Positions 26,246-36,366 of a DNA stretch of 64,000 nt are shown here, piece by piece (the first letter of the stretch is position 1; every line of letters begins with the position of its first letter). Position numbers and translations under genes: made by a program. Where the stretch lies: positions 1,860,001-1,924,000 of the forward strand of contig NZ_CP025197.1 of the NCBI RefSeq assembly GCF_002844395.1, read 5' to 3'. Source of the DNA: Acetivibrio saccincola (lineage in GTDB: Bacteria; Bacillota; Clostridia; Acetivibrionales; Acetivibrionaceae). Below the pieces are notes generated by a model. The model saw nothing but the letters and a program-made list of their open reading frames with translations, made no database searches and was not told where the DNA came from.

Positions 26246-28417
26246 TTAAACTATCCTTTTAAACATCTTTTCTAATTCATATTTTGTAATTTTTATAATT
26301 GTTGGCCTGCCGTGGGGACAGGTATAAGGATTTTTAAGCTGTGAAAGCTTCTTTATAATATTTCTGATTTCAATGTCCCCAAGCTTTTCATTGGCTTTAA
26401 CTGCTCCTTTACACGCCATTTTATAAAGTACTTCCTCTGCTATATAAACATTGTCTTTTTTATTTTCCGACATTAGAAAATCCAAAACATCCAAAAAAGC
26501 TTCCCTTATACTGCCGCCTTCACTGTTTGCAGGAACCGATCTTAGTATAATAGAATTATCGCCAAAATTTTCAGTAATAAAACCTAACTTATTAAGCATT
26601 TCACTTTTGTCATTTATAAATTCTGCCTCCTGGCTTGTAAGCTCTATAACAACAGGCTCTAAAAGGTACTGGGCTAAATTTTCTTCCTTGTAGTACTTTT
26701 CTTTTAATTCTTCAAAAACAATCCTTTCATGGGCTGCATGCTGGTCTATTAAAACTAAATTTTCACCCTTTTGAAGTATAATATATGTTGAAAAAACCTG
26801 TCCAATTATTCTATAGTCAGTGAATATATCCTCTTTTGCTTCAAGGGTTATGTCTTCCACCCCTTGCGGCTCTTCTTTCAGTAGAGGTCCGGATGCTTTT
26901 TGCTTAGCTTTAATAGGTTTTGCTGCTTCTATCCCTGCTATTTCATTTTTTACTGTTTCAGTTTCTGTTATTCCATGCTTTACTGCTTTCGGCTCTGTTA
27001 TTTCATTCTTTTCTCTCTTTGATTCTGCTATTTCATGCTTTGCTGCCTCCGGTTCTGCTATTTCGGGCTTAATTATTTCAGGTTCAGCTGCTTCATGTTT
27101 AGTTATTTTTGTTTCGGTTATTTCAGGTTCAGTTATTTTAAGTTTAGCTATAGATTCAGTTTCTTTAATTTTAGCAGATTTAAGTTCAATTGTTTCAGAT
27201 ACGGATTTTCTTTTTTCTTCTGCTTTTGGTTCACCTTCATTAATCTCAGCTTCTTTAAGTTCAGCTGTTTCACATCCGGTTATTTTTGATTCAGCTTTTT
27301 CAGGCTTAGACATTTGAGACCCACTTTTTATATTGCCAATTCTCTCTTGGATATATTCATCCTTTTTGGAATTTATTTCGTACTTAAAAATATTATTCTT
27401 ACTCTCAATTTCAATATTTTTTACAAGGGACTCACTTAAAAGGGCGTTGTTTATAGCATAATACACAGCCCTGAACACATCCTGTTCATTTGTAAACCGC
27501 ACTTCCATTTTTGTAGGATGCACATTTACATCAACTAAAACCGGGTTAATCTTTATGTTTAAAACGACAAAGGGAAATTTGTTTTTCATAAGGCTTGTTT
27601 TATAAGCCTCATCAATGGCAGCGGTTATTGTTTTATTTTTAATATATCTTCCGTTTATATAAATGGACTGCCAGTTCCTGTTAGACCTTGCTATGGAAGG
27701 CTTCCCTGCATATCCCTCTATCTCAAACATTTCGTCTTTATAAGTAATTTTAATACACTCTTTTGCGGTCTCCCTTCCGTATATGCTGAATATTGTACTA
27801 AGAAGGTCTTTATTTCCCGGTGTATGTACAACTGTTTTTTTATTATTTACAAGTTTAAAAGATATATGGGGGTTTCCTAATGCTATTCTATTTAATATAT
27901 CTGAAATATATCCTGCCTCAGTAGAGTCTTTTTTTAAAAATTTAAACCTTGCAGGGGTGTTAAAAAACAAATCCCTTACCACAAAAGTTGTCCCTACAGG
28001 GCATCCTGCTTCCCTAACTTCTTCCACTGTACCGCCTTTTACCCTGACATAGCTTCCATAGGGTTTGTCTTTGGTCCTGGTTGTAAGCTCAACAACAGAC
28101 ACCGATGCTATGCTTGCTAAGGCTTCTCCTCTGAAACCTAATGTCAAAATTCCCTCTAAATCATTGGAGCTTCTGATTTTACTTGTTGCATGCCTTTCAA
28201 AAGCAATTAAAACATCGTCTTCTTCCATTCCGCAGCCATTGTCAATTACTTTAATAAAGGTTATACCGCCTTTTTGAATTTCCACCGTTATATTTGTGCT
28301 CCCTGCATCAATGGAGTTTTCCACAAGCTCCTTTACAACCGATGCAGGATTTTCCACAACTTCACCGGCTGCTATTTGATTGGATGTATTTTCGTCAAGT
28401 ATTACAATTTGTCCCAT
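26246..28417 (-). CDS. mutL: DNA mismatch repair endonuclease MutL
   Basis: MutL links MutS recognition to strand nicking. The GHKL ATPase domain shows ENSIDAGS, DNGCGM, RHATSKI and GFRGEALASI. The C-terminal endonuclease motifs are DQHAAHERIVFEE (from residue 558), ACKGAVKAN (about 668) and CPHGRPT (about 700), so this is a nicking-type MutL. Between them, residues about 375-540 form a long linker of degenerate short repeats rich in Glu, Lys, Ile, Thr and Ala (ITEPEITETKITKHEAAEP and similar). The 723-residue length exceeds the usual 600-670 mainly because of this linker. Confidence 0.97.
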   Translation of the reverse strand: MGQIVILDENTSNQIAAGEVVENPASVVKELVENSIDAGSTNITVEIQKGGITFIKVIDNGCGMEEDDVLIAFERHATSKIRSSNDLEGILTLGFRGEALASIASVSVVELTTRTKDKPYGSYVRVKGGTVEEVREAGCPVGTTFVVRDLFFNTPARFKFLKKDSTEAGYISDILNRIALGNPHISFKLVNNKKTVVHTPGNKDLLSTIFSIYGRETAKECIKITYKDEMFEIEGYAGKPSIARSNRNWQSIYINGRYIKNKTITAAIDEAYKTSLMKNKFPFVVLNIKINPVLVDVNVHPTKMEVRFTNEQDVFRAVYYAINNALLSESLVKNIEIESKNNIFKYEINSKKDEYIQERIGNIKSGSQMSKPEKAESKITGCETAELKEAEINEGEPKAEEKRKSVSETIELKSAKIKETESIAKLKITEPEITETKITKHEAAEPEIIKPEIAEPEAAKHEIAESKREKNEITEPKAVKHGITETETVKNEIAGIEAAKPIKAKQKASGPLLKEEPQGVEDITLEAKEDIFTDYRIIGQVFSTYIILQKGENLVLIDQHAAHERIVFEELKEKYYKEENLAQYLLEPVVIELTSQEAEFINDKSEMLNKLGFITENFGDNSIILRSVPANSEGGSIREAFLDVLDFLMSENKKDNVYIAEEVLYKMACKGAVKANEKLGDIEIRNIIKKLSQLKNPYTCPHGRPTIIKITKYELEKMFKRIV

Positions 28418-28547
28418 AAATAAAACCTTTCCTAATACTTATTTTAAAGCTTCATACCAAAATTCAATGCTAAACCCTATCTAAAAGCTTTTAAAATCTT
28501 AACTTTTTATAAATAATTTAAGTATTTTAATTGTTTTAACAATTTAT

Positions 28548-31169
28548 TCAGCTGCAGTCCCTTACCTTCTTTTGCAGATTATATAATGCATTTAGTGCAT
28601 CTAGCGGGGTAAGAGTACTAATGTCCATTTCCTTTAAATCCGTTAAAACCTCATTGGTATTTCTCTGGGCAGCATTAAATGAAAAAATATCAATCTGACC
28701 TCCAATGGGCTTTTTAGCTTTTTTGCTCCTGTCCTTTTTGCTTATATCTGCACTTTCCAATTCCTTCAATATCTCTTTTGCCCTGTTTATTACAGGAAGA
28801 GGCACCCCGGCAAGCTGGGCAACTTCAATTCCGTAGCTGTCGTCTGCACCGCCCCTTTTAATTTTTCTTAAAAATATAACATCGTCACCTTTTTTCTCAA
28901 CGGCAATACAGTAGTTTTTAATACCGTCTAAATTCTTCTCCAGCTCTGTAAGCTCGTGGTAGTGGGTTGCAAAAAGCGTCCTCGCCCCAAGTTTTTCTTT
29001 ATTAGCCACATATTCAATAACAGACCAGGCAATGCTAAGACCGTCATAGGTACTGGTTCCCCTGCCTATTTCGTCTAAAATCAAAAGACTTTTACAAGTT
29101 GCGTTGTTTAATATATTTGCAACCTCCGTCATTTCCACCATAAAAGTACTCTGCCCTGATGCCAAATCATCTGATGCACCCACACGGGTAAATATCCTGT
29201 CTACAATTCCAATTTTAGCACTTGTGGCAGGAACAAAGCTTCCAATCTGTGCCATAAGCACAATTAATGCAACCTGTCTCATATATGTTGATTTACCAGA
29301 CATATTAGGTCCTGTAATAATGGAAACTAAATTTTCCCCTCTGTCTAAGAATGTATCATTAGGCACAAATTCGCCTTCATCAATCATTTTTTCAACCACC
29401 GGATGGCGCCCGTCAACAATTTCTATAACGTCTTCATTTGTAATATTTGGCATTACATAGTTTTCCCTGTCCGCAACCTCTGCTAAAGTACACAAAACAT
29501 CAATGTTTGCAAGGGCTTTTGCCGTTGCCTTTATTCTGTTTACCTCTTTTGAAATCTCATCCCTCACCTTTGTAAACAAATTATACTCCAGCTCAACAAG
29601 CCTTTCCTGGGCACCTAAAACGGTGTCCTCAATTTCCTTTAACTCCTCCGTTATGTATCTTTCGCAGTTAGCAAGAGTCTGCTTTCTCACATATTCTTTA
29701 GGAACCTGGGAGTAGTATGACTTGGTAACTTCAATATAATAGCCAAAAACCTTGTTATATCCTATTTTTAAATTTTTAATGCCTGTTCTTTCACGTTCTT
29801 TGCTTTCCAAAGATGCAATCCAATTTTTACCTTCTCTTGAGGCTTCCCTGTATTTATCCACTTCCTCATTAAAGCCTTCTTTTATAATCCCCCCTTCTTT
29901 TACTGTAACAGGAGGATCGTCAATAATTGCCCTCTCTAATAAATCATGTACATCCAAAAGAGGGTCAAGTTCATCATAGTATTTAACATTAAGGTTTTCA
30001 CTAAGGTCTTTTAAAAGTTCTTTAATGTAGGGGATTTGGGCTATGGAATTTTTAATTGCAACTAAATCCCTGCAATTTGCACTCCCTAAAATAACTTTAC
30101 CCATAAGCCTTTCTATATCATAAACCCTTTTTAGAAGCTCCCTTATTTCCATCCTTATCATAAACTTTTCTTTTAATTCATTTACACTTTTTAGCCTGTC
30201 ATTTATATCATATATGTTTATTAAGGGCTGTTCAATCCACTTTCTTAAAGTTCTTCCCCCCATAGATGTCACTGTCCTGTCTAAAACCCACAGAAGGGAG
30301 CCTTTCCTGGACTTTTCCCGCATTGTTTCGGTAAGCTCTAAATTTCTTCTTGTAGAAATATCCAAAATCATATATTCTTCTATTTCGTACTTGGTGAAAT
30401 TTTGAATATGACTTAAATTTATTTTCTGTGTCTGTTCCAAATAGCCTATAAGGGCACCAGATGCATTTACATATAAACTAAAATCATTGTTTTCAAATTT
30501 ATAGTCTTTAAAATAACTATTTAATTTCTCACATGAAAAATCACTGGAAAATAGTTCATCATCTGCTTTGGATATATAAACATTAAATCTGTCCCTTATA
30601 AATTTAACCAAATCTATATCCTTTTCAAACTCCCCGTTTACTACAATTTCAGAAGGGGAAAACTTTGCTATTTCATCAAAAAGCTTTCCTTTGGTGTTGC
30701 CAAGTGTTATGGATGTGGCCAAAAACTCACCGGTGGAAAGGTCTGTTACAGCAAGTCCGAAATAGCTTTTTAATTTGTATATGGACATTAAGTAATTGTT
30801 TTTCTTCTCTTCAATCATTGGGGATTCTGTTATTGTACCAGGCGTAACAACCCGCACCACATCCCTTTTTACCAACCCCTTAGCCTGTGCCGGGTCTTCC
30901 ACCTGCTCACAAATAGCCACTTTGTAGCCTTTATTCACCAGCTTTGCAATGTAGGAGTCGGCGGAATGAAAAGGCACCCCACACATATGAGCCTTTTCAT
31001 CCAATCCGCATTCCCTGCTAGTTAGGGTTATTTCAAGCTCCCGAGACGCTATTTTTGCATCTTCAAAAAACATTTCATAGAAATCCCCTAATCTAAAAAA
31101 AAGAATGCAATCCTTATACTGTTCCTTTATATCAACATACTGCCGCATCATAGGTGTCAGTGTTGCCAT
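28548..31169 (-). CDS. mutS: DNA mismatch repair protein MutS
   Basis: MutS recognises mispairs. The 873-residue protein has the mismatch-binding loop FRLGDFYEMFFEDA (Phe-x-Glu at about residues 29-31), the connector and lever domains, and the ATPase with GPNMSGKSTYMRQVAL, STFMVEM, LLILDEIGRGTSTYDG and THYHELTELE. The C-terminal tail is present. It is followed after 130 bases by mutL. Confidence 0.99.
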   Translation of the reverse strand: MATLTPMMRQYVDIKEQYKDCILFFRLGDFYEMFFEDAKIASRELEITLTSRECGLDEKAHMCGVPFHSADSYIAKLVNKGYKVAICEQVEDPAQAKGLVKRDVVRVVTPGTITESPMIEEKKNNYLMSIYKLKSYFGLAVTDLSTGEFLATSITLGNTKGKLFDEIAKFSPSEIVVNGEFEKDIDLVKFIRDRFNVYISKADDELFSSDFSCEKLNSYFKDYKFENNDFSLYVNASGALIGYLEQTQKINLSHIQNFTKYEIEEYMILDISTRRNLELTETMREKSRKGSLLWVLDRTVTSMGGRTLRKWIEQPLINIYDINDRLKSVNELKEKFMIRMEIRELLKRVYDIERLMGKVILGSANCRDLVAIKNSIAQIPYIKELLKDLSENLNVKYYDELDPLLDVHDLLERAIIDDPPVTVKEGGIIKEGFNEEVDKYREASREGKNWIASLESKERERTGIKNLKIGYNKVFGYYIEVTKSYYSQVPKEYVRKQTLANCERYITEELKEIEDTVLGAQERLVELEYNLFTKVRDEISKEVNRIKATAKALANIDVLCTLAEVADRENYVMPNITNEDVIEIVDGRHPVVEKMIDEGEFVPNDTFLDRGENLVSIITGPNMSGKSTYMRQVALIVLMAQIGSFVPATSAKIGIVDRIFTRVGASDDLASGQSTFMVEMTEVANILNNATCKSLLILDEIGRGTSTYDGLSIAWSVIEYVANKEKLGARTLFATHYHELTELEKNLDGIKNYCIAVEKKGDDVIFLRKIKRGGADDSYGIEVAQLAGVPLPVINRAKEILKELESADISKKDRSKKAKKPIGGQIDIFSFNAAQRNTNEVLTDLKEMDISTLTPLDALNALYNLQKKVRDCS

Positions 31170-31358
31170 TTTATCTTACCTCTTCTCTATAATTTGTCAC
31201 ATAGATGTCAAAGCCATCATATAATATAAAATGCATCATATAATATAAGATATATCATATCATATAATAAAAAATATAATCAAAATACAACTTATATATA
31301 CCCCTTAATTTATATAAACATATATAATTTGCGTGAATATATTAAATTAACCCGTAAT

Positions 31359-31745
31359 TTATCTGCATCCCCTGCCACAGGAAGAGCCGCATTTTTCCGG
31401 CATGCACTGTTCTTCACCTGTAATAGAGTATATAAGCACATCATTTACCTTTTTTATAAGGCTGTCCAGCCTGTCCTTGGATTCAAGGTAATTTCTGGTT
31501 ATGTCGCATTTATTGACTTCATCAAATTTAAGTGAAAGTTTTTGTTTTATTTCATCTAGTACTTCCTTTTCTGCATCTTCATGAGCTGCCCGCATCATCT
31601 CAGTCTGCAGCGTTTGGTACTCACGGAGTATAGCCCTTGCTTTATGGTCTCTTTCAAGGTCAGCTTCCCACTTTTTGAATGTAAGCATCTGTTCTGATGA
31701 TCCAATCATTTCACCAAGTTCTTTTGCTTTTTCCAATATATCCAT
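31359..31745 (-). CDS. YlbF/YmcA family protein with Cys-rich tail
   Basis: The 128-residue protein is a helical YlbF/YmcA-type (Com_YlbF) protein: MDILEKAKELGEMI then RDHKARAILREYQTLQTEM. In Bacillus, YlbF, YmcA and YaaT form the Y-complex that modulates RNase Y; YlbF and YmcA bind Fe-S clusters through C-terminal cysteines. Here the C-terminus CMPEKCGSSCGRGC has five cysteines in 14 residues, fitting a cluster site. It sits upstream of mutS on the same strand. The ribosome site is GGGTGAT. Confidence 0.8.
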   Translation of the reverse strand: MDILEKAKELGEMIGSSEQMLTFKKWEADLERDHKARAILREYQTLQTEMMRAAHEDAEKEVLDEIKQKLSLKFDEVNKCDITRNYLESKDRLDSLIKKVNDVLIYSITGEEQCMPEKCGSSCGRGCR

Positions 31746-31913
31746 ATTATCACCCTTTTAAATATATTTTGTACATTGCTGTGTTGAAAAGATATTGAGT
31801 GTACATTTTAGCTAATGCTTTATATAATTTTTTATATAATTTTATCATAAAACAGCTTAAAAATTAACAATAAATTTTTAAAAGCCTTCTTATAAATTTA
31901 CCGGCTTATTAAT

Positions 31914-33299
31914 TCAATTATAAATTTTAAAAAAGGATATTTTGCTTTTTAAAGGAGTATAAAATTTTTGTGTATACATGGGAGTTCCGTCAGAGTCCAA
32001 AGAAACTCCTATGCCTATATGTGTAAAATTTCCCAGGATATTATCCCTATGTCCTTTTTTTGAATTCATTAAGGCTTCGTGGGCAAATATTGCACACATT
32101 TGACCTGTGGCAATATTTTCAGCTGCATTTCTATAATTGATCCCTGCATTTTTTAATCTGTCAAAGGGGCTTTGCCCTCTAAGGTTCATATGGTCAAAAA
32201 AGTTATTCTGTGTCATATCTATGCTGTGCATCCTTGCTGCGGCAGAAGCCTTTTCATCAAAAGTCAAAAGAGGCTTATTATACCTTTTCCTAACTGTGTT
32301 TGCCAGATCAAATAACTGTCTTTCATAACTTTCCACCAATTCTTTTGAAGGCTTTCCGTAATACCCGTGTAGCGAATGTTCCGTTGCATAGTCTATAAGC
32401 ATAAAGGAAGTTACCCTTTCTTCATTGTGTATGTCGTGAAAAATAGTGGCATAATATCTTTTTTCAACATCATAGGTTTGAAATTCAGTTTTTCCGTCAC
32501 TGTTTATTTCACTTGTCACATATCTTTTATTACCCTTTATAATAGTAGGCGGTGCAGGTCTTCCAAAAAATTCACGCACTTCTTCTATTGATGAATTATA
32601 ACCAATGGTTCCATTTATTTTATAGTGCAAAGAATTAGTATAAATACCCACTACAACTTTATTTTTTATACCCACCATAAGGTATTTTTCCAAATCGGAA
32701 TTGTAAACATACCAGTCAAACCCATACCTGCTTAAATCTATTCTGTCCGGTTTCCCAAGTATATGCTCAACATACTCTAATGGAGCACCCATAAGCCATT
32801 CTATGTTGTCCTGGTATTTTTCAGCCAAAAGCTCTAACCCAATTTCTTCAATATAGGCAAAAGGGTAGTGTGGGATATTTATTTCTACAGTCCTGTTTTT
32901 TGCGTCCCAGGATACATTTGCACCTAATGTTTCCGCAATAAACCTTAAGGGAACCATAGTCCTACCATTTACTATGGTGGCAGGGACATCCAGTAAAAAG
33001 TCCCCCTCCTGGCTTACGCTAACCTTTTTGTCATTAATGCGGAAGTATATCTGAAGGGTTTCCTTCATAATGAGAACCGCTTTTTCCTCAGGAAACCACC
33101 TTACCCGTGCATTTAAATTTTCAAAAACTCCTCTTACAGGAACCATAGTCCTGCCATCTATAATAATTGGCTTTACATCTTCAAATTTTATTAAAAACCC
33201 GTTTATGGTAACTTTAATGTCATCATTTCCATGTACATTTACAGCACTAAATGTAAAAAGAAATACAACTATTACGGCAACTGTAGCAAACTTTTTCAT
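31914..33299 (-). CDS. Secreted CAP-domain protein with copper amine oxidase N-domains
   Basis: A signal peptide (MKKFATVAVIVVFLFTFSAVNVHG) is followed by two CuAO_N/stalk units at about residues 25-135 (IDGRTMVPVRGVFENL and VNGRTMVPLRFIAETLGANVSWD). A central domain of CAP-associated type (WLMGAPLEYVEHILGKPDRID) follows, then a C-terminal CAP/SCP domain of about 120 residues (VRKRYNKPLLTFDEKASAAARMHS, FFDHMNLRGQSPFDRL, AENIATGQ). It probably acts at the cell wall, with no enzymatic residues proven. It lies between ylbF and miaB on the same strand. Confidence 0.88.
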   Translation of the reverse strand: MKKFATVAVIVVFLFTFSAVNVHGNDDIKVTINGFLIKFEDVKPIIIDGRTMVPVRGVFENLNARVRWFPEEKAVLIMKETLQIYFRINDKKVSVSQEGDFLLDVPATIVNGRTMVPLRFIAETLGANVSWDAKNRTVEINIPHYPFAYIEEIGLELLAEKYQDNIEWLMGAPLEYVEHILGKPDRIDLSRYGFDWYVYNSDLEKYLMVGIKNKVVVGIYTNSLHYKINGTIGYNSSIEEVREFFGRPAPPTIIKGNKRYVTSEINSDGKTEFQTYDVEKRYYATIFHDIHNEERVTSFMLIDYATEHSLHGYYGKPSKELVESYERQLFDLANTVRKRYNKPLLTFDEKASAAARMHSIDMTQNNFFDHMNLRGQSPFDRLKNAGINYRNAAENIATGQMCAIFAHEALMNSKKGHRDNILGNFTHIGIGVSLDSDGTPMYTQKFYTPLKSKISFFKIYN

Positions 33300-33333
33300 T
33301 AATAAGATACCCCCTGTATTTAACTTTTCTTAA

Positions 33334-34749
33334 TTAACATTCCTTAATTAGCCTTCCTTCTAATGACCAAGTCTTAACTTCTTCTATTAAAACATTTTTT
33401 AATTTGCCAATATCATCTTCACTTCCCTTATAATTCACTATTTTATTCCCCCTTGTTCTTCCTGTATATATATTATCGTTAGTTTTACTAATTCCCTCAA
33501 CAAGAATTTCTACTTTTTTCCCTAAAAAAGTTTCATTAATCTCCCTGCTTATTGAATTTTGCAGGGTTAGAAGTCTTTCAAATCTTTCTTTTTTCACTTC
33601 ATCCGGAACCTGGTTTTTACTTTTTGCAGCAGGTGTACCTGTTCTTTTTGAGTATAAAAATGTGTAAGCAGAATCAAAACGTACTTTTCTTATAATGTCT
33701 AAAGTATCTTCAAAATCCTCATCCGTCTCTCCCGGAAATCCCACAATTATGTCCGTTGTAAGTGAAATACCCGGTATGTTTTCCTTTACCTTCATAACAA
33801 GTTCTAAATACTCTTCCTTTGTATAACCCCTGTTCATTTCCTTTAAAACCTTTGTACTTCCGGCCTGAAAAGGAAGATGCAAGTGTTCGCAAACCTTATC
33901 TAAATCCCTCATTGCAAATATAAGTTCATCTGACAAATCCTTTGGATGGGAAGTTAAAAACCTGATTCTTTCAATACCAGGAACTTCATTCAATTGATAT
34001 AAAAGCTCTGCAAAGGTAACTTTAACAGACAAATCCTTACCGTAGGAGTTTACATTCTGGCCAAGAAGTGTTATCTCCTTAAACCCTTGACGTCCTAACA
34101 TCATTACCTCTTCTTTTATATCTTTTACTTCCCTGCTTCTCTCTCTTCCCCGTACATATGGGACAATACAGTATGAGCAGAAATTATTGCACCCGTACAT
34201 AACTGTAATCCATGCTTTTATATTGTCTTTCCTCTTAACAGGAATGTTTTCCACTATTTGCCCGTCTGCATACAATACATCAATAATCATTTTGTCCCTG
34301 TCAAAGGATTTATAAAGAAGTTCCGGGAATTTATGAAGATTGTGGGTCCCAAAAATCAGGTCAACATGTCTATACGTCTTCTCGATATGACTGACCACTT
34401 CCTTTTGCTGCATCATACATCCGCATATTGCAATTTTAAGTTCCGGTTTTTCCTCTTTTAGCCTCTTTAAAGAGCCTAAATGACCGTATACCTTTTGTTC
34501 TGCATGTTCCCTGACACAGCAGGTATTGTATATAATAAGGTCAGATTCATCCACATCATCAGTTTCAACATATCCCATATTAGAAAGCATTCCTGCAAGC
34601 TTTTCAGAATCATGCTCATTCATCTGGCACCCAAAAGTATTCAGGTAATATTTGGGAATTTTCCCGTCATTTCTGTCTGCAACCAGCTGTATAAATTCCT
34701 TTTGCCTCTCTAACTCTTCTTCTAGAACATGGCTGTCTCTTCTTTCCAA
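33334..34749 (-). CDS. miaB: tRNA-2-methylthio-N6-dimethylallyladenosine synthase MiaB
   Basis: MiaB is a radical-SAM methylthiotransferase that acts after MiaA. The N-terminal UPF0004 domain carries the auxiliary cluster cysteines ([35 protein letters not shown]). The radical-SAM CxxxCxxC is [17 protein letters not shown] near residue 190, and the C-terminal TRAM domain begins at about 405. Length is 471 residues. The start codon is followed by a short polar leader, as in related MiaB proteins. It follows the PRTase-like gene by 27 bases. Confidence 0.98.
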   Translation of the reverse strand: MERRDSHVLEEELERQKEFIQLVADRNDGKIPKYYLNTFGCQMNEHDSEKLAGMLSNMGYVETDDVDESDLIIYNTCCVREHAEQKVYGHLGSLKRLKEEKPELKIAICGCMMQQKEVVSHIEKTYRHVDLIFGTHNLHKFPELLYKSFDRDKMIIDVLYADGQIVENIPVKRKDNIKAWITVMYGCNNFCSYCIVPYVRGRERSREVKDIKEEVMMLGRQGFKEITLLGQNVNSYGKDLSVKVTFAELLYQLNEVPGIERIRFLTSHPKDLSDELIFAMRDLDKVCEHLHLPFQAGSTKVLKEMNRGYTKEEYLELVMKVKENIPGISLTTDIIVGFPGETDEDFEDTLDIIRKVRFDSAYTFLYSKRTGTPAAKSKNQVPDEVKKERFERLLTLQNSISREINETFLGKKVEILVEGISKTNDNIYTGRTRGNKIVNYKGSEDDIGKLKNVLIEEVKTWSLEGRLIKEC

Positions 34750-34776
34750 AATCCTTCCTCCTTTTAAAGCTACAAA

Positions 34777-35649
34777 TTAAAATTCCAAGCCTTTTAGCCC
34801 GTAAATATCTTTTTCAATACAAAGTCTTGCTCTTTCCCTGTCTTTACCGTCAGATTCAAGGGATTCTCTTAAAAAGTCAGGATTGTTTTTTAAAAATAAA
34901 GCCATTGACTCTTTAGGATTCTCTAAATACTTACTTATCAAATCAAATTGTTCCTGGTTAATAATACCCATTGCCAAAACTTCTTTAAAAAAGCTGACAT
35001 CTATATTTATCATGGAAAAAGACTTAATCCCGTTTTTCTCAAGAAGTTCCCTTCCCCCCTGCATTCTGTCTACAACTACAACACTCCAAAAAATTTTACC
35101 GCCCTTTTCTTTAATTGCAGGTATCCATGCCCTCTCATAGCTTGAAGCTTCAGTTATAAGGTCTGCTATATGCAGTACTTTTCCCCCATTTAGATTTTTT
35201 AAATACTCGGTTTTGCCGTTACAGGTTATAACAGTGTCCAAATCTTTATATATTGTTATGTGAGGTTTTTCTAATATTTTAGACACGGGTATGGAAAAAA
35301 ACCAATCCCTTCTCTCTCCCCCTGATATGTAGCCAACCTCATCTAAATCTATATTGCTTTTAATAAAATTACACATTTCATCAATTACGCCCTTATAGAT
35401 GTCATTGCTTTGGTAATTTTTATATGTTTCAGAAAAAAGCTTTTCAGGCAAGGTTAGTTTATTCCCCTTTTCCCTGTCTATAAAACCCAATAAATCTATA
35501 GCCTTTTCCTCACTGCCATAAAGAAAATGAGTATTTATATAATAAGGACCAATTGTACCTGAAGTATACCAAAATGGCTTTTGGTGAGAACTTATTCTAA
35601 TTGCACAAGTTTCAAAAATCCAGTTTAGAAAATTATTGCTGTTTTTCAT
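34777..35649 (-). CDS. Orotate phosphoribosyltransferase-like protein
   Basis: The 290-residue soluble protein has FWYTSGTIGPYYINTHF (OPRT-like substrate hood, residues about 27-43), VGYISGGERRDWFFSIPVSK, GGKVLHIADLITEASSYER (PRPP-like loop) and VVVVDRMQGGRELLEKNGI, the last being strongly OPRT-like. It is longer than PyrE (about 190-210) because of an insertion and a 70-residue helical tail. It may act on PRPP but lacks a clean DD-GGS motif, so substrate and activity are uncertain. The GGAGGG site precedes the ATG. Confidence 0.6.
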   Translation of the reverse strand: MKNSNNFLNWIFETCAIRISSHQKPFWYTSGTIGPYYINTHFLYGSEEKAIDLLGFIDREKGNKLTLPEKLFSETYKNYQSNDIYKGVIDEMCNFIKSNIDLDEVGYISGGERRDWFFSIPVSKILEKPHITIYKDLDTVITCNGKTEYLKNLNGGKVLHIADLITEASSYERAWIPAIKEKGGKIFWSVVVVDRMQGGRELLEKNGIKSFSMINIDVSFFKEVLAMGIINQEQFDLISKYLENPKESMALFLKNNPDFLRESLESDGKDRERARLCIEKDIYGLKGLEF

Positions 35650-35976
35650 TGTTACTCCCTCCGGTTTAAAATTTCATATCTTATGTAGCATAAGGCGTCA
35701 CATTAATTGCAGCCACCACTATGATATGTTATAATGTAATTATAGCAATATAACTAATTTAAAATCCCGTTAAATATAAATCAAAATATAAATCTTATGT
35801 AATATTATATATAATAATCATGAAATGTAAACGGTATTTTTATTTTAAAATTCACAACTTAAGGCATACAGTACTTAACTTTTTTCTTTTGCAATATTAA
35901 TATAATACCAACTTAATTAATATAATACCAACTTATCAGTTTCTATAAAACAATTCAATTTGTTGCAGGGAGGGAA
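35650..35976. other. Intergenic region with a 20-bp tandem repeat
   Basis: This 327-base AT-rich gap separates divergent genes. It contains two direct copies of ATTAATATAATACCAACTTA (35896-35915 and 35916-35935) just upstream of the rightward gene. The repeat could be a duplicated promoter element (TATAAT occurs in each copy) or a regulator site. Nothing else is recognised. Confidence 0.6.
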
Positions 35977-36285
35977 ATGGGAATGAGAAAGGGCGACAGA
36001 CTAATAGCTTGTAACAGGGAATGGACAGGAATTACTGTAACAACAAAAAACGGTAAGCGTGTTTTTCTGGATTATTCACAAATACAAGAAATCAGAATTG
36101 GCTACTATACCATAACAAAACTATTTTCTAAAAAAACAACTGAAAAAATAGAAATCGTTGTCAAAGGGGCAAAAAAACCTATTATTTTAACTAAGTTAAT
36201 GGATTGGGATAATTTTGAGCAATACAAAAAAGAAATTTCTAAATTCGCTACAGACAACAAAATCCCAATTGTGACCGGAGATTAA
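35977..36285 (+). CDS. Hypothetical protein, 102 residues
   Basis: The protein is short, basic and soluble, with predicted beta-rich character (GDRLIACNREWTGITVTTKNGKRVFLDYSQI...), resembling small PH-like domains that respond to no known ligand. There is no signal peptide. GGGAGGG lies upstream of the start. No family can be named. It stands alone between two minus-strand genes and has its own upstream tandem repeat. Confidence 0.55.
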   Translation: MGMRKGDRLIACNREWTGITVTTKNGKRVFLDYSQIQEIRIGYYTITKLFSKKTTEKIEIVVKGAKKPIILTKLMDWDNFEQYKKEISKFATDNKIPIVTGD

Positions 36286-36366
36286 AATATTTTTTGGGCT
36301 TTGTAATATTTTTTAAGGCTGTGGCATTTAAAAACCAGTGCCACAACCTATAAAATTTTTAAAAAG

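Noticed and set aside
26820-27317. Long plus-strand frames opposite mutL (165 and 84 residues)
   Set aside because: They are antisense shadows of the repetitive MutL linker, with biased Ser/Phe-rich composition and no ribosome site.
31200-31330. AT-rich repeats (ATATAATATAA) as a replication origin
   Set aside because: No DnaA boxes, no dnaA/dnaN nearby; probably simple sequence upstream of mutS.
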